Positions 30,707 to 39,707 of a stretch of 44,376 nt of DNA are shown one piece after another. The notes under the pieces are model-generated. The model searched no databases, was not told the origin of the DNA, and was given only the letters and a program-made list of their open reading frames with translations. The stretch is from NCBI GenBank assembly GCA_038527215.1, contig JBCBGC010000061.1, forward strand, positions 1 through 44,376, given 5' to 3'. Positions within the stretch are counted from its first letter, which is position 1, and each line of letters starts with the position of its first letter. This stretch comes from JAWPMV01 sp038527215 (GTDB taxonomy: Bacteria > Bacteroidota > Bacteroidia > J057). The position numbers and the translations under genes are program-made.

Positions 30707-32518
30707 TCAAATGGTGCCCGCCTGGATGGCATCCAGGATCAATTGGGCTTTTTTCTCACCTAGTTTGGCTTTTAATTCCTCTGGGGAGGCAGCCTTGAGC
30801 TTTTTAACCGACTTGAAGGTGCGGATAATTTCCTGCTCGGCTGAAGGACCAATCCCTTTGATCTTGGTCAGTTTGGAGCGCTGCCCTTCAGCTTTGCTGC
30901 GTCGGTTGCGGTGGTGGGTAATGGCAAAACGGTGCGCCTCATTCCGCAATTGTTGGATGAGGTATAAGGCGGGGCTTTTTTTGTCAATATGTAAGGGAAT
31001 AGGGTCCCCCACGCGATAAATCTCCTCCAGCCTTTTAGCAATCCCTATTATGGGGATTTTATCCAACAGGTCCAGCTTTTGTAAAGATAAAGCCGCACTA
31101 CTAAGCTGGCCTTTTCCTCCATCAATCACGATGAGTTTGGGCAAGGGCTGTTTTTCTTCCATGAGACGTTTATACCGACGTTCTACGATCTCTGTCATAG
31201 AAGCGAAATCGTTGGGCCCTTCTACCGTCTTGATATTAAAGTGGCGGTAGTCCCGCTTGGCGGGTTTCCCATTTTTAAAGACCACCACGGATGCAGTGGG
31301 AGAACTTCCCTGGAAATTGGAGTTGTCAAAGCATTCGATATGATCCGGTAACTCTGGCATCCGTAATTCCTTCTGTAGCTCTTCCATCATGATCTCCCCC
31401 TGGGTTTTCCGTTGCCGGAAGTTCTGGTTGTAGAGCTTTTCGGTGAGCAGGGCCTTCCCGTTTTTCAAGGAAAGCTCCACCAGATGTTTCTTATCGCCTA
31501 CCTTGGGGACGGTGAAAGTAACATTTGCCTCCAGCCCTCCTACCTGTACCGGAATGTTGGTTACGATCTCTCCTTGCAATTCATTGCCTTCTACCATGAG
31601 TTTGGCGATGGTGGCACCCAGGATTTCGTCGTCTTCTTCCTGCAAGGTTCGTTTCATCTCCCAGGCATGGGTTTGGACGATGGCCCCGTCCGTAACCTTA
31701 AAATGGTTGACTACGGCCAGATGTTCCTCCGTGGAAATGGTCAGTACATCCAGGTCTTTTATTTTTTCAGAAACCACCGTAGAACGCCGTTTATAGGCTT
31801 TGACCTTGGCTAATCTCCGTTTATAAAACTCCGCTTTTTCAAATTCATAATTGGCCGCGGCCTCTTTCATCAGCCGTTCGAGCTCCTGAATAATGGGACT
31901 GAGCTTGCCCTTGAGGATCAGCTTGATCTGGGCAATCCCTTCCATATATTCTTCCTCAGCCTGCAGGTCCACGCAAGGCGCGGCACAGTTGCCGATTTGA
32001 TATTCCAGGCAAGGCCTGAATTTACCCCCTTTAATATTGGCCTCGGTCAGGTTGAGGGAGCAGGTACGCAGCTTGATGAAGCCTCGGGCCAGGCCTAAAA
32101 TGGCCTTCATCGCCGCTACATTCGGATATGGGCCATAATAGGTAGAACCATCTGAAATTTTGGTTCGGGTGCTGATTACCCGCGGGAAACGCTCATTTTT
32201 GATGCAGATGTACGGGAAGGTCTTCCCATCCTTCAAAAGGATGTTGTACTTCGGCTGGTGGTTTTTGATGAGGTTGTTTTCCAGGATCAGCGCCTCTACT
32301 TCACTATTGGTGAGGGTATAGGCGAGGTCCTCAATCCGGTCTACCATGTGCTGAATCCGGTAGCTGTGTTTACGGCCGGACATAAAGTAGCTGCTAACCC
32401 TTTTTTTGAGGGCTTTGGCTTTTCCTATGTATATGATTTTCCCCTGCTTGTTGAGAAAGCGGTAGACCCCGGGGGATTCGGGTAGGTTACGAACTTTTTC
32501 CTTAAGCGCTGAATCCAT
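30707..32518 (-). CDS. uvrC: Excinuclease ABC subunit C
   Basis: This 603-residue nucleotide-excision-repair endonuclease makes both incisions around UvrB-marked lesions. The GIY-YIG domain is at about 14-95 (GVYRFLNKQGKIIYIGKAKALKKR). The Cys-rich motif CLEYQIGNCAAPC is at about 170-182, and the UVR domain at about 217-245 (ANYEFEKAEFYKRRL). The RNase H-like domain is at about 395-545 (HIECFDNSNFQGSSPTASVV, VIDGGKGQL), and a C-terminal helix-hairpin-helix domain follows (LTKIKGIGPSAEQEII). Its ATG shares one base with the stop of the upstream PBP gene (TAATG), so translation is probably coupled. Length is normal. Confidence 0.97.
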   Translation of the reverse strand: MDSALKEKVRNLPESPGVYRFLNKQGKIIYIGKAKALKKRVSSYFMSGRKHSYRIQHMVDRIEDLAYTLTNSEVEALILENNLIKNHQPKYNILLKDGKTFPYICIKNERFPRVISTRTKISDGSTYYGPYPNVAAMKAILGLARGFIKLRTCSLNLTEANIKGGKFRPCLEYQIGNCAAPCVDLQAEEEYMEGIAQIKLILKGKLSPIIQELERLMKEAAANYEFEKAEFYKRRLAKVKAYKRRSTVVSEKIKDLDVLTISTEEHLAVVNHFKVTDGAIVQTHAWEMKRTLQEEDDEILGATIAKLMVEGNELQGEIVTNIPVQVGGLEANVTFTVPKVGDKKHLVELSLKNGKALLTEKLYNQNFRQRKTQGEIMMEELQKELRMPELPDHIECFDNSNFQGSSPTASVVVFKNGKPAKRDYRHFNIKTVEGPNDFASMTEIVERRYKRLMEEKQPLPKLIVIDGGKGQLSSAALSLQKLDLLDKIPIIGIAKRLEEIYRVGDPIPLHIDKKSPALYLIQQLRNEAHRFAITHHRNRRSKAEGQRSKLTKIKGIGPSAEQEIIRTFKSVKKLKAASPEELKAKLGEKKAQLILDAIQAGTI

Positions 32519-34902
32519 TAATCAAAACTATCCCAATCGTCTGCACTTTGTGGTACGCGATTTTCCGGGTTAGGGATTTCGTCCTGACTGGCAATAACGT
32601 CAGAGCAGTCCACTTTTTTGTAATAGCCTCGCGGACGGGTAAAGCGGGTCTGGCTTAATTTGATCTCAGGATCCTCTTCCAGTCGCTTCATGTAGTGGGC
32701 CCAAATCGGTAAGGCCATGTTGGCACCCTGCCCATTTTTGATATCGTCAAAATGCATGCGGCGGTCGGCACAGCCTACCCATACGCCAGAAACCAGTTCT
32801 GGAGTGATCCCCATAAACCAACCATCAGAATGGTTCTGCGTGGTTCCGGTTTTGGCCCCGATGTCGCCTTTGAAGTTGTATTTGTACCGCAGGCGGCTAG
32901 CCGTGCCACCTGGCTCATCCACTACCCCTTTGAGGAGTTCGAGCATGGTGTAGGCATCGCGTGGATCGAGGGCCCGGGTGGTATTCTGAGGAAACTCTTC
33001 CAGGATGTTCCCTTTATTGTCCTCAATACGGGTGATATAAATCGGCTTGATGAATACGCCTTGGTTGACAAAAGTGGAATAGGCTCCGGTCAACTCCAGG
33101 ACAGAGAGGTCGGTGGTTCCTAAACAAAGAGAAGGCACCGCTTCCAGCTTGGAGCCAATCCCCATTTTGGTGGCAAATTTCACAACGGTGGAAGGCGTCA
33201 GTTCCTTCATCAACTGGGCCGTGATCAGGTTGGTAGAAGTGGCCAGCGCGGTGCGCATGGTCATTTTTCCACCATATTGCCCATCGGAGTTTTTGGGTTC
33301 CCAGCGGGTCCCTTTTCCATCGGTATCATCAAATACCACGGGCTGGTTGAGATACAAGCGACACGGCTCATAGCCAGCCTCAATGGCGGCTCCATATACA
33401 AAGGGCTTGAAGGTAGAACCTACCTGTCTTTTACCCTGAGAAACGTGATCATATTTGAAAAAACTAAAATCAATGCCACCCACCCAGGCTTTCACATAGC
33501 CCGTCTTGGGATCGATGGAGACAAAACCGGTTTCCAACACCTTAGCCATATACTTCAGGGAGTCCATGGGCGAAAGGGTGGTATCAATGGGGCCGCTCCA
33601 GCTAAAGAGCTTCATGTCCACCGGCTTTTCAAAGCGGGCTTTGAGTTCCTTTTCAATTTCTTTTTCGCTCAGACCTTTTTTCTCCAACGCCTTATATCCC
33701 CGCTTCCAACGGTCGGTCGAGGCCATCAAATCCTTGACCAATTTGCGATCATAGCGGAAGGGCCGCTTGCGCTTCATGGCATCGTTAAAAGTTAGCTGCA
33801 GTTCTTGCAAGTGTTGCTGCACCGCAGCTTCTGCGTGTCGCTGCATGCGCGAATCAAGGGTGGTATAGACTTTTAGCCCGTCGGCATAGAGGTCATAGTT
33901 GGTGCCATCGGATTTGGTGTGGGTGCGGCACCACTCTTTCATATAGTCGCGGATTTTCTGGCGGAAATAAGGCGCAACGCCCTGCACGTGTTCGTGCTTT
34001 TGTTCCACGACCACCAAAGGCAGCTCTTTGAGGCTATCCACATCTACCATGGCCGAGTCCAGGAACCCGTGCTTCACCATCAGATTAAGGACGATATTCC
34101 GGCGCTTCAGGACATTCTGAGGTTTTCTGATGGGATCATATACCCCCTGCCCTTTCAGCATGCCTACCAATACGGCGGCTTCTTCAATATTGAGCTCTTT
34201 GGCCCGCTTGCCAAACAGACGCTGGGAAGCCATCTCAATTCCGTAGGCGTTCCCGAAGATGTTGACCGTGTTCAGGTAGGCCTCTACGATTTCCTGTTTG
34301 GTGTATTTTTTCTCCAAAATGGTGGAGACGATGACTTCTTTGATCTTACGGGTTACCGTGCGATCCTTGCTAACCTGGTTGAACAGGTTACGGGAAAGCT
34401 GCATGGTAATGGTACTGGCACCGGAAGTCGTTCCGGAAATGTTCCGCTTAATCAAGGCAGGAATAGACCAGTAATCTACGCCGGAGTGCTCGTAAAAACG
34501 GGCGTCCTCGGTAGCGATCAAGGCATCTACTACGTAGGGAGAAATCTCATTGAGCCGGACATTTACCCGGTTTTCAGTCGCATAAAAGTTATCCAGTACC
34601 ATGCCGTCATCTGACAGCAACTGGGTAGACAAGGTAGAATTCGGGTTCTCGATCTCATTAAGCGGCGGGAGGTCGCCCACTGTCATCAGGACAAAGCCAC
34701 AGACAATCAGCGCTACCAGGCCGATCAGACCAAAGAATATTTTCCGGGGAAGATTATAGTTGTCATTCCAATCTGGTTTCCACTGGGGATTCCAGTTGGG
34801 TTTCCAGTTAGGTTTCCAATCAAAATTGGTCAGGATTGGCGCCCGCTGTTTTACCTGCTCCTCGGTTTTCGATTCTTTTTCTAGAACGGAAAGATCATTC
34901 AT
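32518..34902 (-). CDS. Class A penicillin-binding protein (PBP1A-type transglycosylase/transpeptidase)
   Basis: This 794-residue bifunctional peptidoglycan synthase has a short cytoplasmic N-terminus and a membrane helix at about 56-76. The glycosyltransferase-51 domain carries ATEDARFYEHSGVD, GASTITMQLSRNLF and LEKKYTKQEIVEAYLN. The transpeptidase domain carries QVGSTFKPFVYGAAIE (active-site Ser of SxxK), ATSTNL (SxN) and AKTGTTQNHSDGWFMG (KTG). The cytoplasmic tail has four W-[KN]-P-x tetrapeptides (Trp29, 33, 37, 41, and Trp45 closing). The ATG at 34902 is chosen over an in-frame TTG three codons earlier, and a promoter match lies just upstream. It is followed by uvrC, overlapping by one base. 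Which of the PBP1 paralogues it is cannot be told. Confidence 0.95.
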   Translation of the reverse strand: MNDLSVLEKESKTEEQVKQRAPILTNFDWKPNWKPNWNPQWKPDWNDNYNLPRKIFFGLIGLVALIVCGFVLMTVGDLPPLNEIENPNSTLSTQLLSDDGMVLDNFYATENRVNVRLNEISPYVVDALIATEDARFYEHSGVDYWSIPALIKRNISGTTSGASTITMQLSRNLFNQVSKDRTVTRKIKEVIVSTILEKKYTKQEIVEAYLNTVNIFGNAYGIEMASQRLFGKRAKELNIEEAAVLVGMLKGQGVYDPIRKPQNVLKRRNIVLNLMVKHGFLDSAMVDVDSLKELPLVVVEQKHEHVQGVAPYFRQKIRDYMKEWCRTHTKSDGTNYDLYADGLKVYTTLDSRMQRHAEAAVQQHLQELQLTFNDAMKRKRPFRYDRKLVKDLMASTDRWKRGYKALEKKGLSEKEIEKELKARFEKPVDMKLFSWSGPIDTTLSPMDSLKYMAKVLETGFVSIDPKTGYVKAWVGGIDFSFFKYDHVSQGKRQVGSTFKPFVYGAAIEAGYEPCRLYLNQPVVFDDTDGKGTRWEPKNSDGQYGGKMTMRTALATSTNLITAQLMKELTPSTVVKFATKMGIGSKLEAVPSLCLGTTDLSVLELTGAYSTFVNQGVFIKPIYITRIEDNKGNILEEFPQNTTRALDPRDAYTMLELLKGVVDEPGGTASRLRYKYNFKGDIGAKTGTTQNHSDGWFMGITPELVSGVWVGCADRRMHFDDIKNGQGANMALPIWAHYMKRLEEDPEIKLSQTRFTRPRGYYKKVDCSDVIASQDEIPNPENRVPQSADDWDSFD

Positions 34903-34930
34903 GAACAACAAGATTAGGCCAGTATGCCCA

Positions 34931-34959
34931 CAAAGATACCACGAAAATCATTCATGTGA
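34931..34959 (-). promoter_or_regulatory. Candidate promoter of the PBP-uvrC operon
   Basis: On the minus strand TATCTTTG (34938-34931) matches TAnnTTTG exactly, with TTTA 21 bases upstream near the -33 position. The expected start of transcription is near 34924, giving a short leader before the ATG at 34902. Confidence 0.5.
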
Positions 34960-35123
34960 TAAATTATGGGGGTATTACCCCTCTCCTAAAATTACAGCTT
35001 TGGGAAGGAGAATTCAAGGTCAAAGACGCAACATAGGCCCCATCTCCCGTCGGAAGGAGGTTTTTAGGCTCCTAACTGTTGATTATCAGTGGAAAAGCCT
35101 GTGGATAAAAAGGAGGAGATCGC

Positions 35124-37832
35124 CTATTTACTAAGAATATTTTCGAAGTATTTGATATAGTCAGTCATCCTTTTCTGCCCGTAAGCTACTTTGAAGTTGG
35201 TGTGAGAAATGTAAAACATCTTCTCATCATTGCTTTTAAAGATTTTGCTGGCTTCGGCAGAGGTGCGGAAGGCCTGAATATAGGCTTTGGCTTCGTCTAC
35301 CGTTTTGAAGTTGGAAATGTAGGGCAAAATATGGGTCTGCTTATACAGGAAGGTGAAGGTTTTCAGCTTCTTGTTGGCAAAAGTGGCTTTGTTGAAATTA
35401 TTGAAGATGTTATTAGCCTCGGTCTTGGAGATCTGGTTTTTGTCGATGTATACCAGGACAAAAATCTTATCGGTTGGCTTGACCTGGTCGGTAAAACCTT
35501 TGTACATGGCATTCTGCGCATCTACCAATTCCGGAGAGGCAGTCGGCTTGGGCGTTGCCGCAGCCGCCGGCTGGGTTTTGTCAGGAATGCCATTGCGAAG
35601 ATATTCCAGGGTTTTCTTCGCGACCGGGGTTACTTCGTGTTCGGGATAAACTTTCACTACATAGCTCAGGATGGTTTCTAAACTATCCTTTTGTCCGACA
35701 TACCCATAAGACATCCCGCGAATATATTGCAACCGTGCCATGTCAATGTCGGGCTTGTCATGGAACTGTTCCTGGGCCAGCAAAAACTCACTGAAGCCAA
35801 GGGAGGTCTCATATTGCTTTTGCGCATAGGCATTAAACAGGCCATTGTAGGCAAATTTATAGTCCTCCTCATCCTTGCGAAGTTCGTTGGGATCTTTGCC
35901 CAGGATCAGGTAGGCGTATACGGTATTGGGAAACTCAGCGAGGATTACGCTCCGTTGCACATTGGCCAACCGGCTTTTTTGATCAGTATACAGCTGATAC
36001 AGGGCGTAACGTGCCTGAAGCGTAAATTCTGAGCCTTCAAAGCGGTCCAGTAGGCGTTCGAAGAGGGCGATAGCGGAATCGGGCTCCTCCAGCTTCTGAT
36101 AGTAGATTTGGCCCAATTTGAACATGGCCTCTTCGATTTGCGCCAGGGCTATTTCTTTCTCCTCGTCCGTCTTGGGGATATCCTTATAGTAGTTGTATTT
36201 GTCTCCGTATTGCTTGAGCAAGGTGCTGTCAACCGCTTCTGCTTCCTGGGCTTGTCCCTGACCAGGATCCTTAGGATTTTGGGGAGTACCCGGGGCAAAA
36301 GCCATGGTGACTTTTTTGCTTCTGCGCCAGTCATCTTCATTGCCTCGCTGGCCCCAAATCTGTTGGAACTGCATCCGTCCGGATGACATAGCATTGGGAT
36401 TGTCAAAATACCAGGTACCGCTTCCTGAATTCCGGTTGCGGTTCCGCTCCATCTGCTGCAGTTGAGGATTGAAGCGGGGGTCTCCATTGAAATTCTGGGA
36501 CTGCATTTCCGCCAGTTGCGCTGCCAATTCTTCCTCTTTACGCTTTTTTTCGGCTTCTACCAGGATATTCACGATGCTATCCAACTGTGCCTGGGGGAGA
36601 CTGGCGAGGTAGAGCATACTATCCTGATATTGGATGGTCTCCAACTGGGTGATATAGTCCTTGAGGGTTGAGGCGAGTTTATTGATCTCGTCGTATTCCG
36701 GGGCGTCCTTGTTGATCGAAGTGGCGGCACTGTCATAGTAAAGCTGAGCGGAAGGGTAATCCTGCAGCTCATAGAAGTAGAGCTGACCACTTTTGAAATA
36801 AGAAAGGCCTTTTTGCCGCTGATTTCCCTGACTGACCCGAACGGAAAGGTTTAAGTTTTCCAGGGCACCGGGAACATCCTTTTGTTTGAGGTCCAATAAG
36901 GCGAACTCGTAATATATCCGGTCCTGGTATTCTATATTTTTCTCATCCTTGAGGAGTTTGGTCAGATAATTAAAGACTTCCTGATCGTCGTCCTGCCCTT
37001 CCTGAAATTCTACGAAGAGGCGGGCAATGCTAATTTTGGACAAAAAGGAAAGCTCATAATCCAGACTGACCTTTTCCACCATGCTAAATTGCTCCATCGC
37101 CTTGGGGAAATTGTCAATCTCAGCATAGAGCTGCCCCAGGAGAAAATGGGAGCGGGCCTGACGCATCCGGCCCTTGATCAGGAAAATATTGTCGGACAAA
37201 TAGCGGATTGCCGAAGGAAATTCTTCGTTTTCTATCGCCAGTTCTGTCCGGAATAAGGCAATGTCCGCCGCGAGGTCATCTGTGATGACGAGGGTATCAT
37301 TTCCCAGAATTTGCTCCTGAAGGATGTTTTTGGCCATCTGGAAGTTCTCCATTTTGTGGAAGGTCTTGGCAATCCACAGCCATGATTCAGCCATCAATTC
37401 CGTTTCCGGGAAGGAGTCCTGCACCGCTTCGAAGTTCTGCATGGCCACCGGATAATTCTTGCGGTAGTACCAGGATTTTCCGTTGAGGAGCCGGCAGTCG
37501 TCTACATAATTGCCATTGGGATGTTTGAAGAGGACTGCGTCATTTTTCTTGTTGATGTTTTCAAAGTCAGACTTAAAGCCCTGAATTTCAGCCTCTGTAC
37601 CCTCATAAGCGATCTGCATAAATCCCTGCTCCGGGAATTTATATTGTTCTTCCAGTCTTTTGACGGTCTCGTTGTACAAGACCTGGGCATTGTAGTACCA
37701 GTTGAAATAGGAGGTAGTACTATGGTACACCCGGGCAGGCAAGGTGTCTTTTTGCTTGCTACAAGCTGCGAGCAAAAAGAGCGCGATAATTAAAAGAAAA
37801 TTCGTAAGTTTGCTGTTACCCAATGGCATCAT
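35124..37832 (-). CDS. sprE: Type IX secretion system periplasmic lipoprotein PorW/SprE
   Basis: This 902-residue TPR lipoprotein is needed for T9SS function and gliding; in P. gingivalis PorW links PorN-ring and outer-membrane components. The lipoprotein signal is MMPLGNSKLTNFLLIIALFL with lipobox LLAAC and lipidated Cys24. Many helical repeats follow, such as ESWLWIAKTFHKMENFQMAK, HFLLGQLYAEIDNFPKAMEQ and AMFKLGQIYYQKLEEPDSAI. At about 470-505 it has GTWYFDNPNAMSSGRMQF, IWGQRGNEDDW and the RRS that SprE proteins share. A charged Gln-rich section precedes it. The C-terminal 110 residues (KIFVLVYIDKNQIS onward) form a repeated alpha/beta unit. The Met at 37832 starts the signal peptide; the frame before it is not plausible. 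It is divergent from the M23 peptidase gene. Confidence 0.92.
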   Translation of the reverse strand: MMPLGNSKLTNFLLIIALFLLAACSKQKDTLPARVYHSTTSYFNWYYNAQVLYNETVKRLEEQYKFPEQGFMQIAYEGTEAEIQGFKSDFENINKKNDAVLFKHPNGNYVDDCRLLNGKSWYYRKNYPVAMQNFEAVQDSFPETELMAESWLWIAKTFHKMENFQMAKNILQEQILGNDTLVITDDLAADIALFRTELAIENEEFPSAIRYLSDNIFLIKGRMRQARSHFLLGQLYAEIDNFPKAMEQFSMVEKVSLDYELSFLSKISIARLFVEFQEGQDDDQEVFNYLTKLLKDEKNIEYQDRIYYEFALLDLKQKDVPGALENLNLSVRVSQGNQRQKGLSYFKSGQLYFYELQDYPSAQLYYDSAATSINKDAPEYDEINKLASTLKDYITQLETIQYQDSMLYLASLPQAQLDSIVNILVEAEKKRKEEELAAQLAEMQSQNFNGDPRFNPQLQQMERNRNRNSGSGTWYFDNPNAMSSGRMQFQQIWGQRGNEDDWRRSKKVTMAFAPGTPQNPKDPGQGQAQEAEAVDSTLLKQYGDKYNYYKDIPKTDEEKEIALAQIEEAMFKLGQIYYQKLEEPDSAIALFERLLDRFEGSEFTLQARYALYQLYTDQKSRLANVQRSVILAEFPNTVYAYLILGKDPNELRKDEEDYKFAYNGLFNAYAQKQYETSLGFSEFLLAQEQFHDKPDIDMARLQYIRGMSYGYVGQKDSLETILSYVVKVYPEHEVTPVAKKTLEYLRNGIPDKTQPAAAATPKPTASPELVDAQNAMYKGFTDQVKPTDKIFVLVYIDKNQISKTEANNIFNNFNKATFANKKLKTFTFLYKQTHILPYISNFKTVDEAKAYIQAFRTSAEASKIFKSNDEKMFYISHTNFKVAYGQKRMTDYIKYFENILSK

Positions 37833-37873
37833 GATCTCCTGTATTCTTTGTGGCTGAAAAACAATCAAACAGC

Positions 37874-37904
37874 CAAATATATTCAATTCCTGTAGTAAGG
37901 TAAA
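37874..37904 (-). promoter_or_regulatory. Candidate promoter of sprE
   Basis: On the minus strand TATATTTG (37881-37874) matches TAnnTTTG exactly, and TTTA (37904-37901) lies 19 bases upstream. Transcription would start near 37867, about 35 bases before the sprE ATG. It occupies the 78-base gap shared with the divergent M23 peptidase gene. Confidence 0.55.
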
Positions 37905-37910
37905 TGCAAT

Positions 37911-38840
37911 ATGCTGCGACTATTATACAAGCGGATAAAAGATCGGGTGACCAAGCGATACAGAGTCGAGCTAATCGATGATGTTACCCTATCTCAATCC
38001 CGTCAGTATTTTGTAAAGCCGATCTCTATTGCCTTGCTGATTGGCGTCTTGTTCATTGGTATTGTGGGCGGCACCATCCTGACATTCGTTTATACGCCGA
38101 AACTCCATGCTTTGATTCCGAATTATGAAAATCCGGAAGTGATTCAACAGCGGGAAGACAGTATGTCTATTTTGGTTACCGAGCTGGAGCGGAAGTTTAT
38201 GATGATGGAAGCTTATGGGGGAAGTTTTAAAAAAATAGCTGGTTTTGACCAGGATTCCTTGCCTGAGTTTGATGAGGCGGCAATCGAAGAGGCCCGCATA
38301 GACCGGGGAGAAATGACGCAGGCGCAGCTGGAAGCCGCTTTTAAAGAAAAAGAAAGAGAATTACAGGAAGAAGACCAGGATCTGGTGTCCTCTGGAGTAG
38401 GCACCCCTTCTTCGGTGGTTCGGGTAGCCCAGAGGAAATCTTCCTACCCGAAAAACAGCGAAATGGTGCTGGCAAAACTTTTTCCTCCCCTCATTGGACA
38501 AATTAGTAATCCATATGATGAGGGAAGTCTTCATTATGGCGTGGATATTGTAGCAGATGAGAATACATTGATAAAGTCAATCGCAGATGGATTTGTGGTC
38601 ATCTCAGAGTATTCCAACGAAAATGGTTGGATCATCGGGGTAGCCAGTCCAGGCAACGTAGTCGCGTTTTATAAGCACAATAGCCGACTACTGAAAACCG
38701 CCGGGACTTACGTCTATGCTGGTGAGCCGATTGCAGTGATTGGGAACTCGGGAGAAAATTCTACCGGAACCCATCTCCACCTGGAAATCTGGCGAAGGGG
38801 TAAGCCGCTAAATCCTGCGGACTATATCAATCTCGATTAA
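37911..38840 (+). CDS. Membrane-anchored M23 (LytM-type) metallopeptidase
   Basis: This 309-residue protein probably cleaves peptidoglycan cross-bridges in the periplasm. A basic cytoplasmic tail (1-35) precedes a membrane helix at about 38-60. A charged helical linker runs to about 160 and includes EEARIDRGEMTQAQLEAAFK. The peptidase domain at about 195-305 has an intact zinc site: His208 and Asp212 in LHYGVDIVA, His256, and His288-x-His290 in GTHLHLEIW. It starts 13 bases before a bactofilin gene; M23 peptidase-bactofilin pairs control cell shape in several phyla, for example Csd1-CcmA in Helicobacter. It is divergent from sprE. Confidence 0.9.
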   Translation: MLRLLYKRIKDRVTKRYRVELIDDVTLSQSRQYFVKPISIALLIGVLFIGIVGGTILTFVYTPKLHALIPNYENPEVIQQREDSMSILVTELERKFMMMEAYGGSFKKIAGFDQDSLPEFDEAAIEEARIDRGEMTQAQLEAAFKEKERELQEEDQDLVSSGVGTPSSVVRVAQRKSSYPKNSEMVLAKLFPPLIGQISNPYDEGSLHYGVDIVADENTLIKSIADGFVVISEYSNENGWIIGVASPGNVVAFYKHNSRLLKTAGTYVYAGEPIAVIGNSGENSTGTHLHLEIWRRGKPLNPADYINLD

Positions 38841-38853
38841 TAACCTATTCCAC

Positions 38854-39357
38854 ATGTTCGGAACCAAAAACGAAACGAATCGCCCGAAAGTGAAACCTAC
38901 AAGCTCTAATTCAAAATCAGAACTCCGCAGAAATATTATTTCTGAAGGAACCGTTGTTGTTGGTAACATCAATGCAGAAGGAGACCTCCGCGTAGAAGGA
39001 AAAGTGATCGGTACCCTCGTATGTAACTCCAAGCTCGTGGTAAGCGGCACTGGATACATCGAAGGAAACGTTGATTCACGTGTGGCTACGGTGGAAGGCG
39101 AAATCAAAGGAAACGTCGTTACCCGCGAACTCCTCACCATCGATAAAACCGGCAAAATCTACGGAGACATTTTCACACAGAAGTTAGTTGTGCAAATGGG
39201 AGCCGTCTTTACTGGTAGCAGCAAAATGGCTGAAGCCGCTAAGGACATGCTGACCAAAACTCCAGAGAGAGCCAAAGACCTTCTGGCCAAGTCCAGCAGC
39301 CGGCCTATTCCACAGTCCGGATCCAAAGAGCCAGAAAAAGTCGGAAAAGCTAGCTAG
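38854..39357 (+). CDS. Bactofilin
   Basis: This 167-residue cytoskeletal polymer protein binds the inner membrane and positions cell-wall enzymes. The unstructured N-terminus (1-28) is followed by a beta-helix core at about 30-125 with regular Gly/Val repeats such as GTVVVGNINAEGDLRVEGKV, GTLVCNSKLVVSGTGYIEG, GEIKGNVVTRELLTIDKTGKI and YGDIFTQKLVVQMGAVFTG. A charged tail rich in Lys, Ser and Pro follows. It lies 13 bases after the M23 peptidase gene, its probable partner. The next gene starts after about 100 bases containing one weak hairpin. Confidence 0.93.
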   Translation: MFGTKNETNRPKVKPTSSNSKSELRRNIISEGTVVVGNINAEGDLRVEGKVIGTLVCNSKLVVSGTGYIEGNVDSRVATVEGEIKGNVVTRELLTIDKTGKIYGDIFTQKLVVQMGAVFTGSSKMAEAAKDMLTKTPERAKDLLAKSSSRPIPQSGSKEPEKVGKAS

Positions 39358-39406
39358 GAAGTTTCGGGCAGAATATGTGGTTGGGGAAGCATTTGCTTTT
39401 CATCCC

Positions 39407-39430
39407 AATAGGTTTCGGATAAGACCTATT
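39407..39430 (+). promoter_or_regulatory. Hairpin between bactofilin and atpZ
   Basis: AATAGGT (39407-39413) pairs with ACCTATT (39424-39430) over a 10-base loop. There is no clear T tract, so it is not a standard terminator. It marks the boundary before the ATP synthase genes, but its role is uncertain. Confidence 0.3.
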
Positions 39431-39459
39431 ACTGTTGTTTCCACGTTTCGCCGGGACTC

Positions 39460-39669
39460 ATGGAAAAAAAGAAAAACCCCTTACACAACTACTTAAAGTA
39501 TACGGGCCTGGGATTTGAATTCCTGGCCTGTATACTCCTTTTTGTAGGTCTGGGCTATGGCCTGGATCAATGGGTAGGGACCCGTCTTCCCCTATTCATG
39601 CTATTCCTTTCTTTGATAGGCTGTGGACTGGCTATATATTTGCTGGTCAAAAGGCTTACGAAACCCTGA
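39460..39669 (+). CDS. atpZ: AtpZ/AtpI-family small membrane protein
   Basis: This 69-residue protein has two membrane helices (about 17-33, FEFLACILLFVGLGYGLDQW, and about 42-63, LPLFMLFLSLIGCGLAIYLL) joined by the conserved GYGLD turn. AtpZ proteins sit in front of F-type ATP synthase genes and are linked to ring assembly or Mg2+/Ca2+ handling. It is the first of the atp genes here, 38 bases before the next small membrane gene. Confidence 0.85.
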   Translation: MEKKKNPLHNYLKYTGLGFEFLACILLFVGLGYGLDQWVGTRLPLFMLFLSLIGCGLAIYLLVKRLTKP

Positions 39670-39707
39670 ATACTCACAGGGGAGTAAGCCTGGATTAGAA
39701 TTAGCCT

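Noticed and set aside
35041..35123. Terminator after sprE
   Set aside because: Only a 4-bp stem with a long loop was found, with no convincing T tract on the minus strand.
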